Shown here: piece after piece, positions 1-7,528 of the stretch
How the letters are laid out: every line of letters starts with the position of its first letter
How positions within the stretch are numbered: the first letter of the stretch is position 1
DNA from: Pirellulales bacterium
Lineage (GTDB): Bacteria; Planctomycetota; Planctomycetia; Pirellulales; JAICIG01
Length of the DNA: 53,241 bases
Direction of reading: 5' to 3'
NCBI GenBank assembly: GCA_025927475.1
Contig: JAICLL010000021.1
Coordinates: 1-53,241, forward strand
Notes under the pieces: model-generated
Databases searched by the model: none
Told to the model about the DNA's origin: nothing
Seen by the model: only the letters and a program-made list of their open reading frames with translations
Program-made: the position numbers and the translations under genes

Positions 1-72
1 CTGGGCCTGTCAGGACAGGGAAGCAAAAAAATCAAGCAGATTCTCGACCAAGTACTCCAACTTGCGGCATAA
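1..72 (+). CDS. 3' end of an unidentified coding sequence (partial)
   Basis: Frame 1 is open from the first base to a TAA at 70-72 and reads LGLSGQGSKKIKQILDQVLQ followed by LAA and the stop. The residue mix (amphipathic, KKIKQILDQVLQL) would fit the C-terminal helix of a real protein, and the next feature downstream is a palindromic intergenic element, which fits a gene end here. Only 23 residues are visible, so no family can be named and the call could be a chance open frame. Confidence 0.3.
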   Translation: MGLSGQGSKKIKQILDQVLQLAA

Positions 73-120
73 TGACGCTACGGCGTCGTTCATCTGCTAG
101 CAAAAACTGCGAAACTTGAA

Positions 121-226
121 CTAAGGAGCGGACGAAAAATACTTCGTCCTACAGTTCCCTCTCCCTCCGGGAGAGGCTAGGTGAGGGCCAACAAAACTGG
201 CGAAGTTATTTTTCGTCCGCTCCTAA
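121..226. repeat. Palindromic intergenic element with about 23-bp arms
   Basis: The left arm at 124-146 (begins AGGAGCGGACGAAAAAT) and the right arm at 201-224 are reverse complements apart from a one-base bulge. The spacer holds a second small palindrome of the CCCTCTCCCTCCGGGAGAGG kind, followed by a GTGAGGG. No coding potential is visible. It resembles a miniature inverted-repeat or REP-like element rather than a simple terminator, because the arms are long and no T-run follows. Confidence 0.7.
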
Positions 227-311
227 CGGCGCGGAAGCAGTCGGCAAACAAGAGATAATTAGTTTGAGGTCGGGTGAGACCGACCAAACGCAACGGAGGT
301 AAACCAAACCC

Positions 312-1106
312 ATGGACACAACGGAATCATCGCCAACCACTCCGGCTTCCGCGGCGCGCCATCGCGGCCGAGGGTGGCTTTGGCTGGGCATCGGACTTTT
401 TCTGCTCAGCGTCGTTCTCTACTTTGTCCAAGCGTTTCATTTCAAACAGCTCACGACGCCCTGGTACATGCCGATTTTGTTCACCCTGGGCGTGCTGTTG
501 ACTCTGGTTTCGGTCCGCCAGCGTCCCACGTGGGCGCGAGTGACTACGTCGTTGGTTTTGGCGCTGTTGTGCGCAGGGGAGTGGTATTTCATTTTGTCGA
601 TGAGCCTGCTGCCGCCATACAAGGGCCCCCTGCAGGTTGGCAAGCAGATACCCAAGTTTGCGACTACTCTTGCCGACGGAAGTTCGTTCACGGACCAGGA
701 CCTGCGGAACGGCGGATCAACGGTGCTTGTGTTCTATCGAGGCCACTGGTGAGGGATCTGCATGATTGAGCTCGGTGAGCTCGAAGGCCATTTTGACGAA
801 TTCAAAACCAGAAGCGACCCCGTCGAGATCGTCGCGATTTCGACCGACCGGCGGGAGGATGCAGAGAAATCGCAAGCGCAGTTGCCGCACTTGAAAATCG
901 TTGCCGATACCGATCACAGGATGTGCCAGGCCCTTGACGTCATGCACTCGGGAGCCGGGGCCGATGGCAGCGACGTAGCGGCGCCCACCACCGTCGTGTT
1001 GGACGGCCAAGGAACGGTCCGCTGGCTATTTCGTCCCGACCGTTTTCTGAAGCGCCTTTCTCCCGACGAGCTCCGGGCGGCGATCGATGACCACCTACCC
1101 GAGTGA
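312..1106 (+). CDS. Membrane-anchored AhpC/TSA (thioredoxin-fold) protein, candidate selenoprotein with in-frame UGA at a UxxC site
   Basis: The frame starts at ATG 312, with GGAGG at 295-299. It meets a TGA at 750-752 and continues in the same frame to 1106; read through, it gives 264 residues. Residues about 21-40, 52-68 and 79-99 are hydrophobic membrane segments, followed by a redoxin domain: VGKQIPKFATTLADG, then TVLVFYRGHW, then the TGA codon (residue 147), then GIC-MIELGELEGHF. In AhpC/TSA relatives FYRGxW is followed directly by CPxC, so the TGA replaces the first redox cysteine and Cys150 is the second. The fold continues after it (VAISTDRRED, APTTVVLDGQGTVRWLF). I infer selenocysteine insertion. 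The alternative is a Cys-to-stop mutation (TGC to TGA). The neighbouring DUF1801 gene is clearly decayed, so that alternative is real. Likely role: thiol peroxidase or disulfide reductase tethered to the cytoplasmic membrane. Confidence 0.6.
766..784 (+). promoter_or_regulatory. Hairpin downstream of the in-frame TGA, candidate bacterial SECIS element
   Basis: Bases 766-773 pair with 777-784 to form an eight-pair stem containing one T-G wobble; the core is GAGCTC on both sides. The apical loop is GGT (774-776), starting 22 bases after the TGA. Bacterial SECIS elements lie immediately 3' of the UGA inside the coding region, with a short apical loop that has a G near its start, and this hairpin fits that description. 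GAGCTC is itself palindromic, so a chance hairpin from Glu-Leu codons is possible. Confidence 0.4.
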
Positions 1107-1131
1107 GCGGAGTCGGTTCCGGAGTAACCCC

Positions 1132-1756
1132 ATGCCCGGCAAAAGAATTAAGAAGTCGGCGAAAGGCGCCAAGAAGCCCGCCACGAAACGGGCGGTTGCG
1201 AAGGCGGCCGAACCGCGCAAGCAAGGGCGCGCGGCGGCCGCGCAGCCGGTGCTGCTGAGCGGCGGCAACCCGCAGATCGCGAAGGGCGACGCCCCGGTGC
1301 GGGCTTACCTCGCGGCCATGCCGGGCTAGAAAAGCGACGCCGGGCGAACGCCTCGACGCGCTCATCGTGCGCAACGTGCCCCACGTCCGCAAGGCCGTGA
1401 AGTGGAACTCGCCCTTCTATGGCGTCGAGGGCCAGGGCTGGTTTCTCAATTTCCATTGCTTCACGAAGTACATCAAGGTGGCATTCTTTCGCGGCACGTC
1501 GCTGCGACCGCTCCCGCCGGGCGAGTCGAAGCCTAAGGACGTGCGCTACCTCGACATCCACGAGAACGGTGCTCCAGGGCCAACGGCAGCGGGTATGCAA
1601 TACCTTTGGCAGGTCTTCAATCGGCCCGAGCTCGAGCTGAAGATTTTTTCGGAAGCAACCGGTCCATTGGTAGCCCCAATCGATATAGCCAGTTGCGGCG
1701 TTTTTCGACCACGGCAGCCGCTTGCGGAAACTGACGAAGCCACTTGGGGTGTATAA
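1132..1756 (+). pseudogene. DUF1801 (YdhG-like) protein, broken by a nonsense codon and a frameshift
   Basis: The N-terminal part starts at ATG 1132 behind a GGAG at 1121 and reads a Lys/Arg/Ala-rich tail followed by PVLLSGGNPQIAKGDAPVRAYLAAMPG. It stops at a TAG (1327-1329) where family members have Trp (MPGW). Just after it, around 1341-1345, a run of three G shifts the frame; the rest of the domain continues in frame 2 from about 1350: VPHVRKAVKWNSPFYGVEGQ, GWFLNFHCFTKYIKVAFFRG, RYLDIHEN. After DIHEN the protein no longer looks like the family, whose ending is rich in Asp/Glu. Two independent lesions and a replaced C terminus make this a pseudogene, although sequencing error at the G-run cannot be excluded. 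Confidence 0.75.
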
Positions 1757-2548
1757 AACGGGGAGAGGGACGAGCAGGGGTCGGAGGCCGGAGGTCAGAG
1801 GTCGGGGCTTGGCGCGCGGCCGCAAAAACGGTGAAAAACCCGCTGAAAGCCAATAAAGCCACTTGCCTGGTACAAAACAGAGAGCGGACCTAAAGGGGCC
1901 TGATGGGCGGGATTCAGGGCTTCATGAAGGATTTGGGACTCAGGATTCGGGATTCAGCCGCGAAGGCAGACGAGGTTGTTCGGCCTGACGCAGCCGGGCC
2001 GTCGGGCGTTGGAAATGCCGAGAACTGCTCGAAGAGTCCCAAGGGAACCCTTGGCGTGACCAATGGCCACGGGCTTACGCCACGATCGCGTGGGATGGCG
2101 CAAAATCGCGTGAAAACCCGACCAAGCCAGATTCCGGTCATACTACAGGAAGCAGGGGCGAAGCCGGTAGTCGCGACGGAGAACCGAGCGTGGCGATCTG
2201 GCTCATGCGCCGCGATGCGGCTTCCGAGAGGCCCGCGCTTGCATCCGTAGCGACTTGTTTTTGGTGATGATGCCATAAACGCTTGCTGGCCGGGAGGTTG
2301 CGAGGAACACCTCCGCGGTGGAGGGCCTGGTTTTACGCAAGTAAGCAGCAGACCGCCAGCCACCTTCGCGGCCGGCGTGACGCGCCTGCTCGGAGGCTGC
2401 TGGCACGGGTGCCGGCGACGCCCTGCCCGGAACCCGAACCAGCAGCAACGGCAAGCAGCGGCCGCGCAGGGCCAAAGATTTGCCTCAACCCTGGCGTCCG
2501 AGACCGTCGCGCGACGACGCGCTTGCGCGGCAAAGCCACTGGCCGCGC
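1757..2548. other. Gene-free stretch with simple-repeat debris
   Basis: No reading frame here has recognisable protein character. Bases 1775-1805 (GGTCGGAGGCCGGAGGTCAG) and 1926-1958 (GGACTCAGGATTCGGGATTC) belong to the same degenerate low-complexity family found at 49410-49515. The stretch 1729-1770 is loosely repeated at 1845-1887 (AAGCCACTTG followed by TAAAAC or ACAAAAC). A partner ATPase gene for the adjacent permease might be expected in this place, but I see no Walker or ABC signature motif. Confidence 0.6.
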
Positions 2549-4189
2549 TCACTCGTAACGCAAAGCCTCGACCGGGTGCAGCCGGGCGGCGCGGCGGGCG
2601 GGCAACACGCTGGCCATGACCGCAATCACCACCGCGCCGCACACAATCCAGGCGATAGTCAGCGGCTCGATGATCGTGGGGATCTTATAAAAGTAGTAGA
2701 TCGTGGGGTCGAAAACTTCATGTCCGGTGATGGCGCTTAAGACCTTGGCGATCTCGTTGATGTACAGCACAAAGAGCAGGCCGAGCACCATGCCTCCGCC
2801 CGAGCCGACCATGCCCAGCGACAGCCCGTAGGAAAGAAAGATGCCCATGACGCCGCGGCCCGAGGCGCCCAGCGCTTTGAGGATGCCGATGTCGCGGGTT
2901 TTTTCGACGACGATCATGAAAAAAATGGCCAGAATGCCGAAGCCGGCCACCGCGATAATCAGAAACAGCAGCACGTTGAGGATGGCGGTTTCCATTTGCA
3001 CGGCGGCCAACAGCGGCCCCTGCTTGTCGCGCCAGGTGGAAACCGAGTACAGCTCTGCGGGAAACGCCCGCCGCAGCTTGTCGCGCACCAGGTCGGCGTC
3101 TTCCGGGTTTTTGAGCCTGATTTGTACGCTGTTGGCGTGGGTGATGCCCGTCTGGGGATCGAGCAAGCCGCGCAGCTCTTGCAGCTTCTTGAGCGGCACA
3201 AACACGAACGTCGAGTCGTACTCGCTCATTTTGCTTTCATACAGATCGACCACCGTGAACCAATAGCTGACGGCATTGGGCGGAATGGCCGCGTTGGGAA
3301 ACGTCACGCGCACATCGTCGCCGGGCATCAGCAGAAACCGCTCGTGGCCGGCTTCGTCGCGATAGTTCGACAGCGCAATACCCAGCACCAGCCCGGTGTG
3401 CTGCTTCTGCGAAGGATCAAAAGCGCCGCGCGTGTCGCGCGGGGCATAGGGATCGTCCGGCACGGCGTCGCCTTCCGCTTCCGTCGCCGATCGTTCTGCG
3501 AAGGTAACGTCTTGCGTCGGGGGAAACGCGGCGTCGTCGCCGGCGGCTTGCATGACGTTGGACTCGGGCAGCGCATTTTGCAGCTCGACCAGCGAGCTGG
3601 CCGGCTCGACATCGCTGCGCGACGCCAACGGCTGGTAGTCGCTCTCGCGTTTCACCTTCGACCACCAGCGGCGATAGGGCCAGCCGGCGTCGCGCAGCAC
3701 GTTGCGACCGCCTTCGGGCGAGCCGGCCTGCGGGTCGCGCGTGTCATAGCCCCCTTCGCGCAGGTCGAAACTGAGTTGCTGGCGATTGGCCGGGTGCAGC
3801 AGATACTGGCAAAAATCGCTCGCCTCGCCCTGCGTCGTTTCATCGATGCCAATGAACGTGATTGGCCGCGTGAAGGTTTTGCCCGCGTATTCGCTGGTCA
3901 TGATGGCGGGCATGTGCACCGTGGGGGTCATGCCGGCGATATAGTCACCGGCCACGCGGCGGATTTGCTCCATGTGGTATTCGGGGTCTTCATAGCCGCG
4001 CATATCGTGAGATTCGAGAATGACGTCGGAGAGGATGCCGTGGATGCGGCTTTTCATCTCGTGGGCGAAGCCCGACATCACGGCGTTGACCACGATCATC
4101 GTAGCCACGCCGAGCGTGACGCTAATCACCGACGCCAGGGCGATATAGCGCGTGCGGAGATAGCGCCAGCAGAGCAGAAGCTTGTACAT
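2549..4189 (-). CDS. LolC/LolE (FtsX/MacB) family ABC transporter permease
   Basis: 546 residues from ATG 4189 (MYKLLLCWRYLRTRYIAL). The upstream in-frame extension to 4339 runs through a repeat and is not used. The architecture matches lipoprotein-releasing permeases: N-terminal membrane helix (residues about 15-38, ending in AVMSGFA), a large periplasmic MacB-like domain, then a C-terminal FtsX domain with three helices, EKTRDIGILKALGASGRG between the first two, and the typical ending HPVEALRYE. Such permeases work with a LolD-type ATPase to extract lipoproteins from the inner membrane. About 100 residues around 175-275, rich in Asp, Glu, Pro and Ala (LPESNVMQAAGDDAAFPP), look like an insertion in the periplasmic domain. 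It lies downstream of lysS on the same strand; no ATPase gene follows within the window. Confidence 0.85.
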   Translation of the reverse strand: MYKLLLCWRYLRTRYIALASVISVTLGVATMIVVNAVMSGFAHEMKSRIHGILSDVILESHDMRGYEDPEYHMEQIRRVAGDYIAGMTPTVHMPAIMTSEYAGKTFTRPITFIGIDETTQGEASDFCQYLLHPANRQQLSFDLREGGYDTRDPQAGSPEGGRNVLRDAGWPYRRWWSKVKRESDYQPLASRSDVEPASSLVELQNALPESNVMQAAGDDAAFPPTQDVTFAERSATEAEGDAVPDDPYAPRDTRGAFDPSQKQHTGLVLGIALSNYRDEAGHERFLLMPGDDVRVTFPNAAIPPNAVSYWFTVVDLYESKMSEYDSTFVFVPLKKLQELRGLLDPQTGITHANSVQIRLKNPEDADLVRDKLRRAFPAELYSVSTWRDKQGPLLAAVQMETAILNVLLFLIIAVAGFGILAIFFMIVVEKTRDIGILKALGASGRGVMGIFLSYGLSLGMVGSGGGMVLGLLFVLYINEIAKVLSAITGHEVFDPTIYYFYKIPTIIEPLTIAWIVCGAVVIAVMASVLPARRAARLHPVEALRYE

Positions 4190-4230
4190 AGTGCGGAGAA
4201 TAAGGCGGTTCGGAGTAAAGACCGGCGGCA

Positions 4231-4335
4231 GGGGCAGAGTGTAGCGATGCCCCGGATTTGAGGCGAGACCAGTAGTGGGCCGGGGCGAAATAGGAAGACG
4301 AGGCAGCCCGGGGCATCGCCAAGGCTCTGCCCCGG
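4231..4335. repeat. Inverted repeat of the CCGGGGCATCGCC family between lysS and the permease gene
   Basis: GGGGCAGAG...GCGATGCCCCGG at 4231-4255 faces CCGGGGCATCGCC...GGCTCTGCCCCGG at 4308-4335. The same core occurs at 11679-11704, 11794-11819, 18691-18716, 22206-22234 and 22245-22268. The element sits between two genes on the same strand and could fold into a long hairpin in their transcript. Confidence 0.75.
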
Positions 4336-4369
4336 CCACCGGGCGTTATTCCGCATCGTTGCCGTCGTC

Positions 4370-5881
4370 TCACTCGGGCCGCAGCAGCGGAAAGAGAATG
4401 ACGTCGCGGATGGTCTGGCGATTGGTCAGCAGCATCACCAGCCGGTCGATGCCGATGCCCAAACCGCCGGCGGGCGGCATGCCGTGCCGCAGCGAGCGGA
4501 TGAAGTCGTGATCCATCTTGGCCATCGAGTCTTCTTCTTTCTGCCCGGCCAACTGCGTGCGGAAGAGTTGCTCTTGCAGGTCAGGGTCGTTCAGCTCGGT
4601 GTAGGCGTTGGCCACCTCCATGCCTTGCACGAACAGCTCGAACCGCTCAGCCACCGCGGGGTTCGTCCGCTTGCGCTTGGTCAGCGGGCAAATGCTGGCC
4701 GGATAATCGTACACAAACACCGGGCCGGCCAACTGGTCTTCCACGCGTTCTTCAAACACGAAGCTCTTGATGACGTCGGGGTGTTTGCCGGCCGTGTCGA
4801 AACCGTTCTCATCGGCCAACTTTTTTACGCGGGGTTCGTCGCCGGGAGCAACGCCGGTATGCTGCTCGAACAATTCGTCGTAGGTTCGCCGGGCAAAGGG
4901 CGGCGCAAAGTCGACGGCGGCCTCGCCCCAGGGCAATTGAAAGCTCTGCCCGGTAGCGCGGATGGCATCGACGATCAGCTTTTCGCACAGATCCATCATG
5001 CTCTGATAGTCGCCATAGGCCTGGTAGACTTCGAGCATGGTGAACTCGGGATTGTGCTTGGGGCTGATGCCTTCGTTGCGGTAGACGCGGCCAAGCTCAT
5101 AGACGCGTTCCACTCCACCCACCAGCAGCCGCTTCAAATGCAGTTCCAAGGCGATCCGCAGATAGAGCGGAATGTCGAGCGCGTTGTGATGCGTTTTGAA
5201 GGGCCGCGCCGCGGCGCCGCCGGCGATCGAATGCAGCGTCGGGCCTTCGATTTCGACGAACCCTTCGCCGGCCAGCGTCGCGCGGATCGACTGCACGATT
5301 TTGGTGCGGGCCAAAAAGCGCGGCAGCACGCCTTCGCTATAGATCAGATCGAGATACCGCAGGCGCTGGCGCAGCTCGGGATCGGTCAGCCCCTTGTGTT
5401 TGTCGGGATGAGGCTCGAGCGATTTGCTCAGAAAATGCAGTTGCTCGGCGAAAATGGTCAGCTCGCCCAGGTTCGTGTGCTTCAACTCGCCATCGACACC
5501 GACGATATCGCCCAGATCGAAGCATTCGGCGACGGCCCAGTTGGCTTCGCCCACCTGCGCCCGGCCGATCATCACTTGAACCTGCCCGGTCCAATCGCGG
5601 ATGTCCAGAAAGATGAGCTTGCCCTTCTTTCGCTGCAACACGATTCTTCCGGCGGCCCGGACCTTCGGCCCATGCTCGTGCGGGCGACCTTCGCCTCCCG
5701 GCGGCAGCGGCTCGGTGGTGATCTCGGCTTCTTGAGCACGGATTTCGGCCAGGGGCCGATGGCCGTCGAATCGTTGCCCCCAGGGATCGACGCCAAGCTG
5801 TTCGAGCTGTTTGAGTTTTTCGCGACGCGCGGCCTCGTGCATGCCGGGCGTTTCCTGGGAGTCAGCCATAGTCGCTTGCAT
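4370..5881 (-). CDS. lysS: Lysyl-tRNA synthetase, class II
   Basis: Charges tRNA-Lys with lysine using ATP, in the cytoplasm. The 503-residue length is normal for bacterial class II LysRS. The N-terminal OB-fold anticodon-binding domain covers about residues 65-175 (VRAAGRIVLQRKKGKLIFLD, FDLGDIVGVDGELKHTNLGE). The catalytic domain follows, with motif 2 in VYRNEGISPKHNPEFTMLE, the conserved FVYDYPASICPLTKRK segment, ELNDP, and motif 3 GGLGIGIDRLVMLLTN near the C terminus. ATG 5881 gives MQATMADSQETPG; ATG 5869 (MADSQETPG) is an equally plausible start, and neither has a strong ribosome-binding site. The permease gene lies 180 bases downstream on the same strand. Confidence 0.96.
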   Translation of the reverse strand: MQATMADSQETPGMHEAARREKLKQLEQLGVDPWGQRFDGHRPLAEIRAQEAEITTEPLPPGGEGRPHEHGPKVRAAGRIVLQRKKGKLIFLDIRDWTGQVQVMIGRAQVGEANWAVAECFDLGDIVGVDGELKHTNLGELTIFAEQLHFLSKSLEPHPDKHKGLTDPELRQRLRYLDLIYSEGVLPRFLARTKIVQSIRATLAGEGFVEIEGPTLHSIAGGAAARPFKTHHNALDIPLYLRIALELHLKRLLVGGVERVYELGRVYRNEGISPKHNPEFTMLEVYQAYGDYQSMMDLCEKLIVDAIRATGQSFQLPWGEAAVDFAPPFARRTYDELFEQHTGVAPGDEPRVKKLADENGFDTAGKHPDVIKSFVFEERVEDQLAGPVFVYDYPASICPLTKRKRTNPAVAERFELFVQGMEVANAYTELNDPDLQEQLFRTQLAGQKEEDSMAKMDHDFIRSLRHGMPPAGGLGIGIDRLVMLLTNRQTIRDVILFPLLRPE

Positions 5882-5925
5882 TTAACCTGAAGAGTCGCAA
5901 CATTTTAGTGGGGAGTGGAGGGGGG

Positions 5926-6043
5926 TGGCTAGTGGCTAGTGGCTAGTGGTTGGTGGTTGGTGGTTGGTGGTTCTCTGCGATCGCGATGACGATCCTCGAT
6001 CCCCTGTTCCGTGTTCCCTGTGCCCTATTCCCTATTCCCTCCC
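5926..6043. repeat. Heptamer run (GTGGCTA/GTGGTTG) followed by a CCCTATTCC simple repeat
   Basis: Bases 5926-5972 are tandem heptamers GTGGCTA changing to GTGGTTG. Bases 6000-6040 carry degenerate CCTGTTCC / CCCTATTCC units, whose complement recurs at 49381-49410 (GGGAACAGGGGACAG). Together they fill the divergent gap between lysS and the VOC gene, so any promoter or ribosome-binding site for the latter must lie within repeat DNA. Confidence 0.8.
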
Positions 6044-6400
6044 ATGCCCTCCGAACTCTACTGCATCGAGCTGCGGACGTCCCGGTGGCAGGATCTGGTC
6101 GATTGGTACAAGGGCGTCGTTGGCATGCGCAGCGCGTTGCGCATCGCGGAAGACCGTTACGCGCTGTTGGTGGGCGGCGGCGGAAGACTGGCCATCGTGG
6201 GAAGCGGCGACCCAGGCCCGGCATCGGGTCGTTGGAGCCTGGCGTTCGAAGTGCCCGATCTCGATGCGGTCGAGGCCAGACTGGAGGCCGCCGGAATCGA
6301 GGTGGGTCCACGTCGCTTGCATCCCGAAGGCTTTACGACGATCGCCGCGCTCGACCCCGACGGCAATCGCGTACGATTTTTCACCTGGCCTGCGGGGTAG
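6044..6400 (+). CDS. VOC-fold (glyoxalase/bleomycin resistance/dioxygenase superfamily) protein
   Basis: 118 residues from ATG 6044 (MPSELYCIELRT). The upstream in-frame ATG at 6011 would add residues encoded by a simple repeat and was rejected. It reads as two beta-alpha-beta-beta-beta modules: IELRTSRWQDLVDWYKGVVG in the first, and WSLAFEVPDLDAVEARLEAA with the ending LDPDGNRVRFFTWP in the second. The DPDGN turn is typical of VOC proteins. Family members are metal-dependent lyases, dioxygenases or drug-binding proteins; the substrate cannot be read from the sequence. It converges on the SAM hydrolase gene with a 28-base gap. Confidence 0.85.
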   Translation: MPSELYCIELRTSRWQDLVDWYKGVVGMRSALRIAEDRYALLVGGGGRLAIVGSGDPGPASGRWSLAFEVPDLDAVEARLEAAGIEVGPRRLHPEGFTTIAALDPDGNRVRFFTWPAG

Positions 6401-6428
6401 CCAAGTGCCCGGCGGTTTACCAGCCGGC

Positions 6429-7220
6429 TCACCAACTGATCACCACCGGCGTGCCAGCGCGAATGCCGAGCATGGCGGCGGCGCTGTCGCCCACGATGGC
6501 CAGCTCCAGCTTGCCGTGCGAGCCGATCAGGGCCATCAGCGTGGCCGGCGGCTGATCGCTGTAGGTGCGGAAGATGCCCAGCGTTTCATGCTCGTCGCAA
6601 GCGATCTTCACGCTTTCGTCGCGTGGCGCCTCGGCCAGCATCTGCTCGGTGACGTCGGTGACAAGATTCCCGAACGAGTCGATGGATTCGACCGAGCCTT
6701 CGATGGAACGCGGCAAAATAACGACCTCCGGCCAGAGCAGCTTAACAAAATCGGTAGTGGGCGGCCCCAATCGCTCGGCCGGCAGACCCAGGCTCAGCCG
6801 AGCGGCGGCCGGCGCCATGATGTCGCGGCCGTGGAACGTTGCCGAGACCCGCGGCAGCCAAAACTCGGGCGCTTCGAGCGAGACCATTCTAATGGCCGGC
6901 CCGCGCAGGGCCAAGCGGCTCAACAGCCCGTTATCGGGGGCGATATAATGCTGCTGGCCAAATTGGGCATACAGAATCCGCCGCGCGCTGCCCACGCCCG
7001 GATCGACCACGGCCACGTGAAGGGCGCCTGCGGGGAACCAGGGCGTGAATTCGTCGAGCACGATGGCGCCGCGGCGCACATCCTGGGCGGGCACCGAATG
7101 CGTGAGGTCGACGATCGCGGCCTCGGGGGCAATCGACAAGATCACGCCCTTCATGGCGGCCGCATAGGGACTGCCGGCGCCAAAATCGGTGGTCAGCGTG
7201 ATGACGGCGGATCGGGACAT
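6429..7220 (-). CDS. S-adenosyl-L-methionine hydrolase (adenosine-forming), DUF62/chlorinase-fluorinase superfamily
   Basis: 263 residues from ATG 7220. Family members of the hydrolase branch convert SAM and water to adenosine and methionine. The sequence has the N-terminal LTTDFG, the central VVDPGVGSARR, IAPDNGLLS, TFHGRDIMAPAAA, and the C-terminal IDSFGNLVTDV and GSHGKLELAI. Asp73 and Arg80 (in DPGVGSAR) with His130 (in FHGRD) correspond to the Asp-Arg-His triad of the hydrolases. The halogenases lack this triad, so I favour hydrolase over halogenase. The protein has no signal peptide and is probably cytosolic. It is transcribed alone, convergent with the VOC gene. Confidence 0.9.
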   Translation of the reverse strand: MSRSAVITLTTDFGAGSPYAAAMKGVILSIAPEAAIVDLTHSVPAQDVRRGAIVLDEFTPWFPAGALHVAVVDPGVGSARRILYAQFGQQHYIAPDNGLLSRLALRGPAIRMVSLEAPEFWLPRVSATFHGRDIMAPAAARLSLGLPAERLGPPTTDFVKLLWPEVVILPRSIEGSVESIDSFGNLVTDVTEQMLAEAPRDESVKIACDEHETLGIFRTYSDQPPATLMALIGSHGKLELAIVGDSAAAMLGIRAGTPVVISW

Positions 7221-7286
7221 GGCTGCGCACTAGCTTATCATCTCCACCGCCCGGCATCGAGCGACAACGCGGCGCGCCTGCGGCAG

Positions 7287-7394
7287 GAATGCTGACAGAA
7301 AGATTACTGACAGAAAAAACGAGGAAGCTGCACCCTCTTTGACGAGATCTCGTTTTTCTGAGCACCGCTCCCTTTTATCTTTCTGTCAGCATTC
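7287..7394. repeat. Palindromic element with perfect 18-bp ends
   Basis: GAATGCTGACAGAAAGAT at 7287-7304 is exactly complementary to 7377-7394. Inside, ACAGAAAAAACGAG (7310-7323) pairs with the CTCGTTTTTCTG around 7349-7360, so the whole 108 bases can fold into a nested hairpin. A partial copy of the end (CTGTCAG) follows at 7394-7400. It lies in the divergent space between the SAM hydrolase and acylase genes. Confidence 0.75.
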
Positions 7395-7528
7395 TGTCAG
7401 CCTCCCGTCAGTCGCCGTGGCGCCTTGATCGGGACGCGGTTATTGTGTGCCCGAAATTGGCACGGTATACCAAAAGGCGAACCGGGCGCTGCTCCCGCAC
7501 ACGCATCAAAACACTGGTAGGATCGTCG

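Noticed and set aside
1903..2250. 115-codon open frame in the debris region
   Set aside because: It begins inside a low-complexity repeat, lacks a ribosome-binding site and its translation shows no protein-like pattern.
4484..5890. 468-codon open frame on the plus strand opposite lysS
   Set aside because: It is the antisense shadow of a high-GC gene; the translation has no domain character, while the minus strand encodes clear LysRS motifs.
6429..7220. Fluorinase or chlorinase function for the DUF62 protein
   Set aside because: The Asp73-Arg80-His130 arrangement fits the SAM hydrolase branch; the halogenase-specific features are not apparent.
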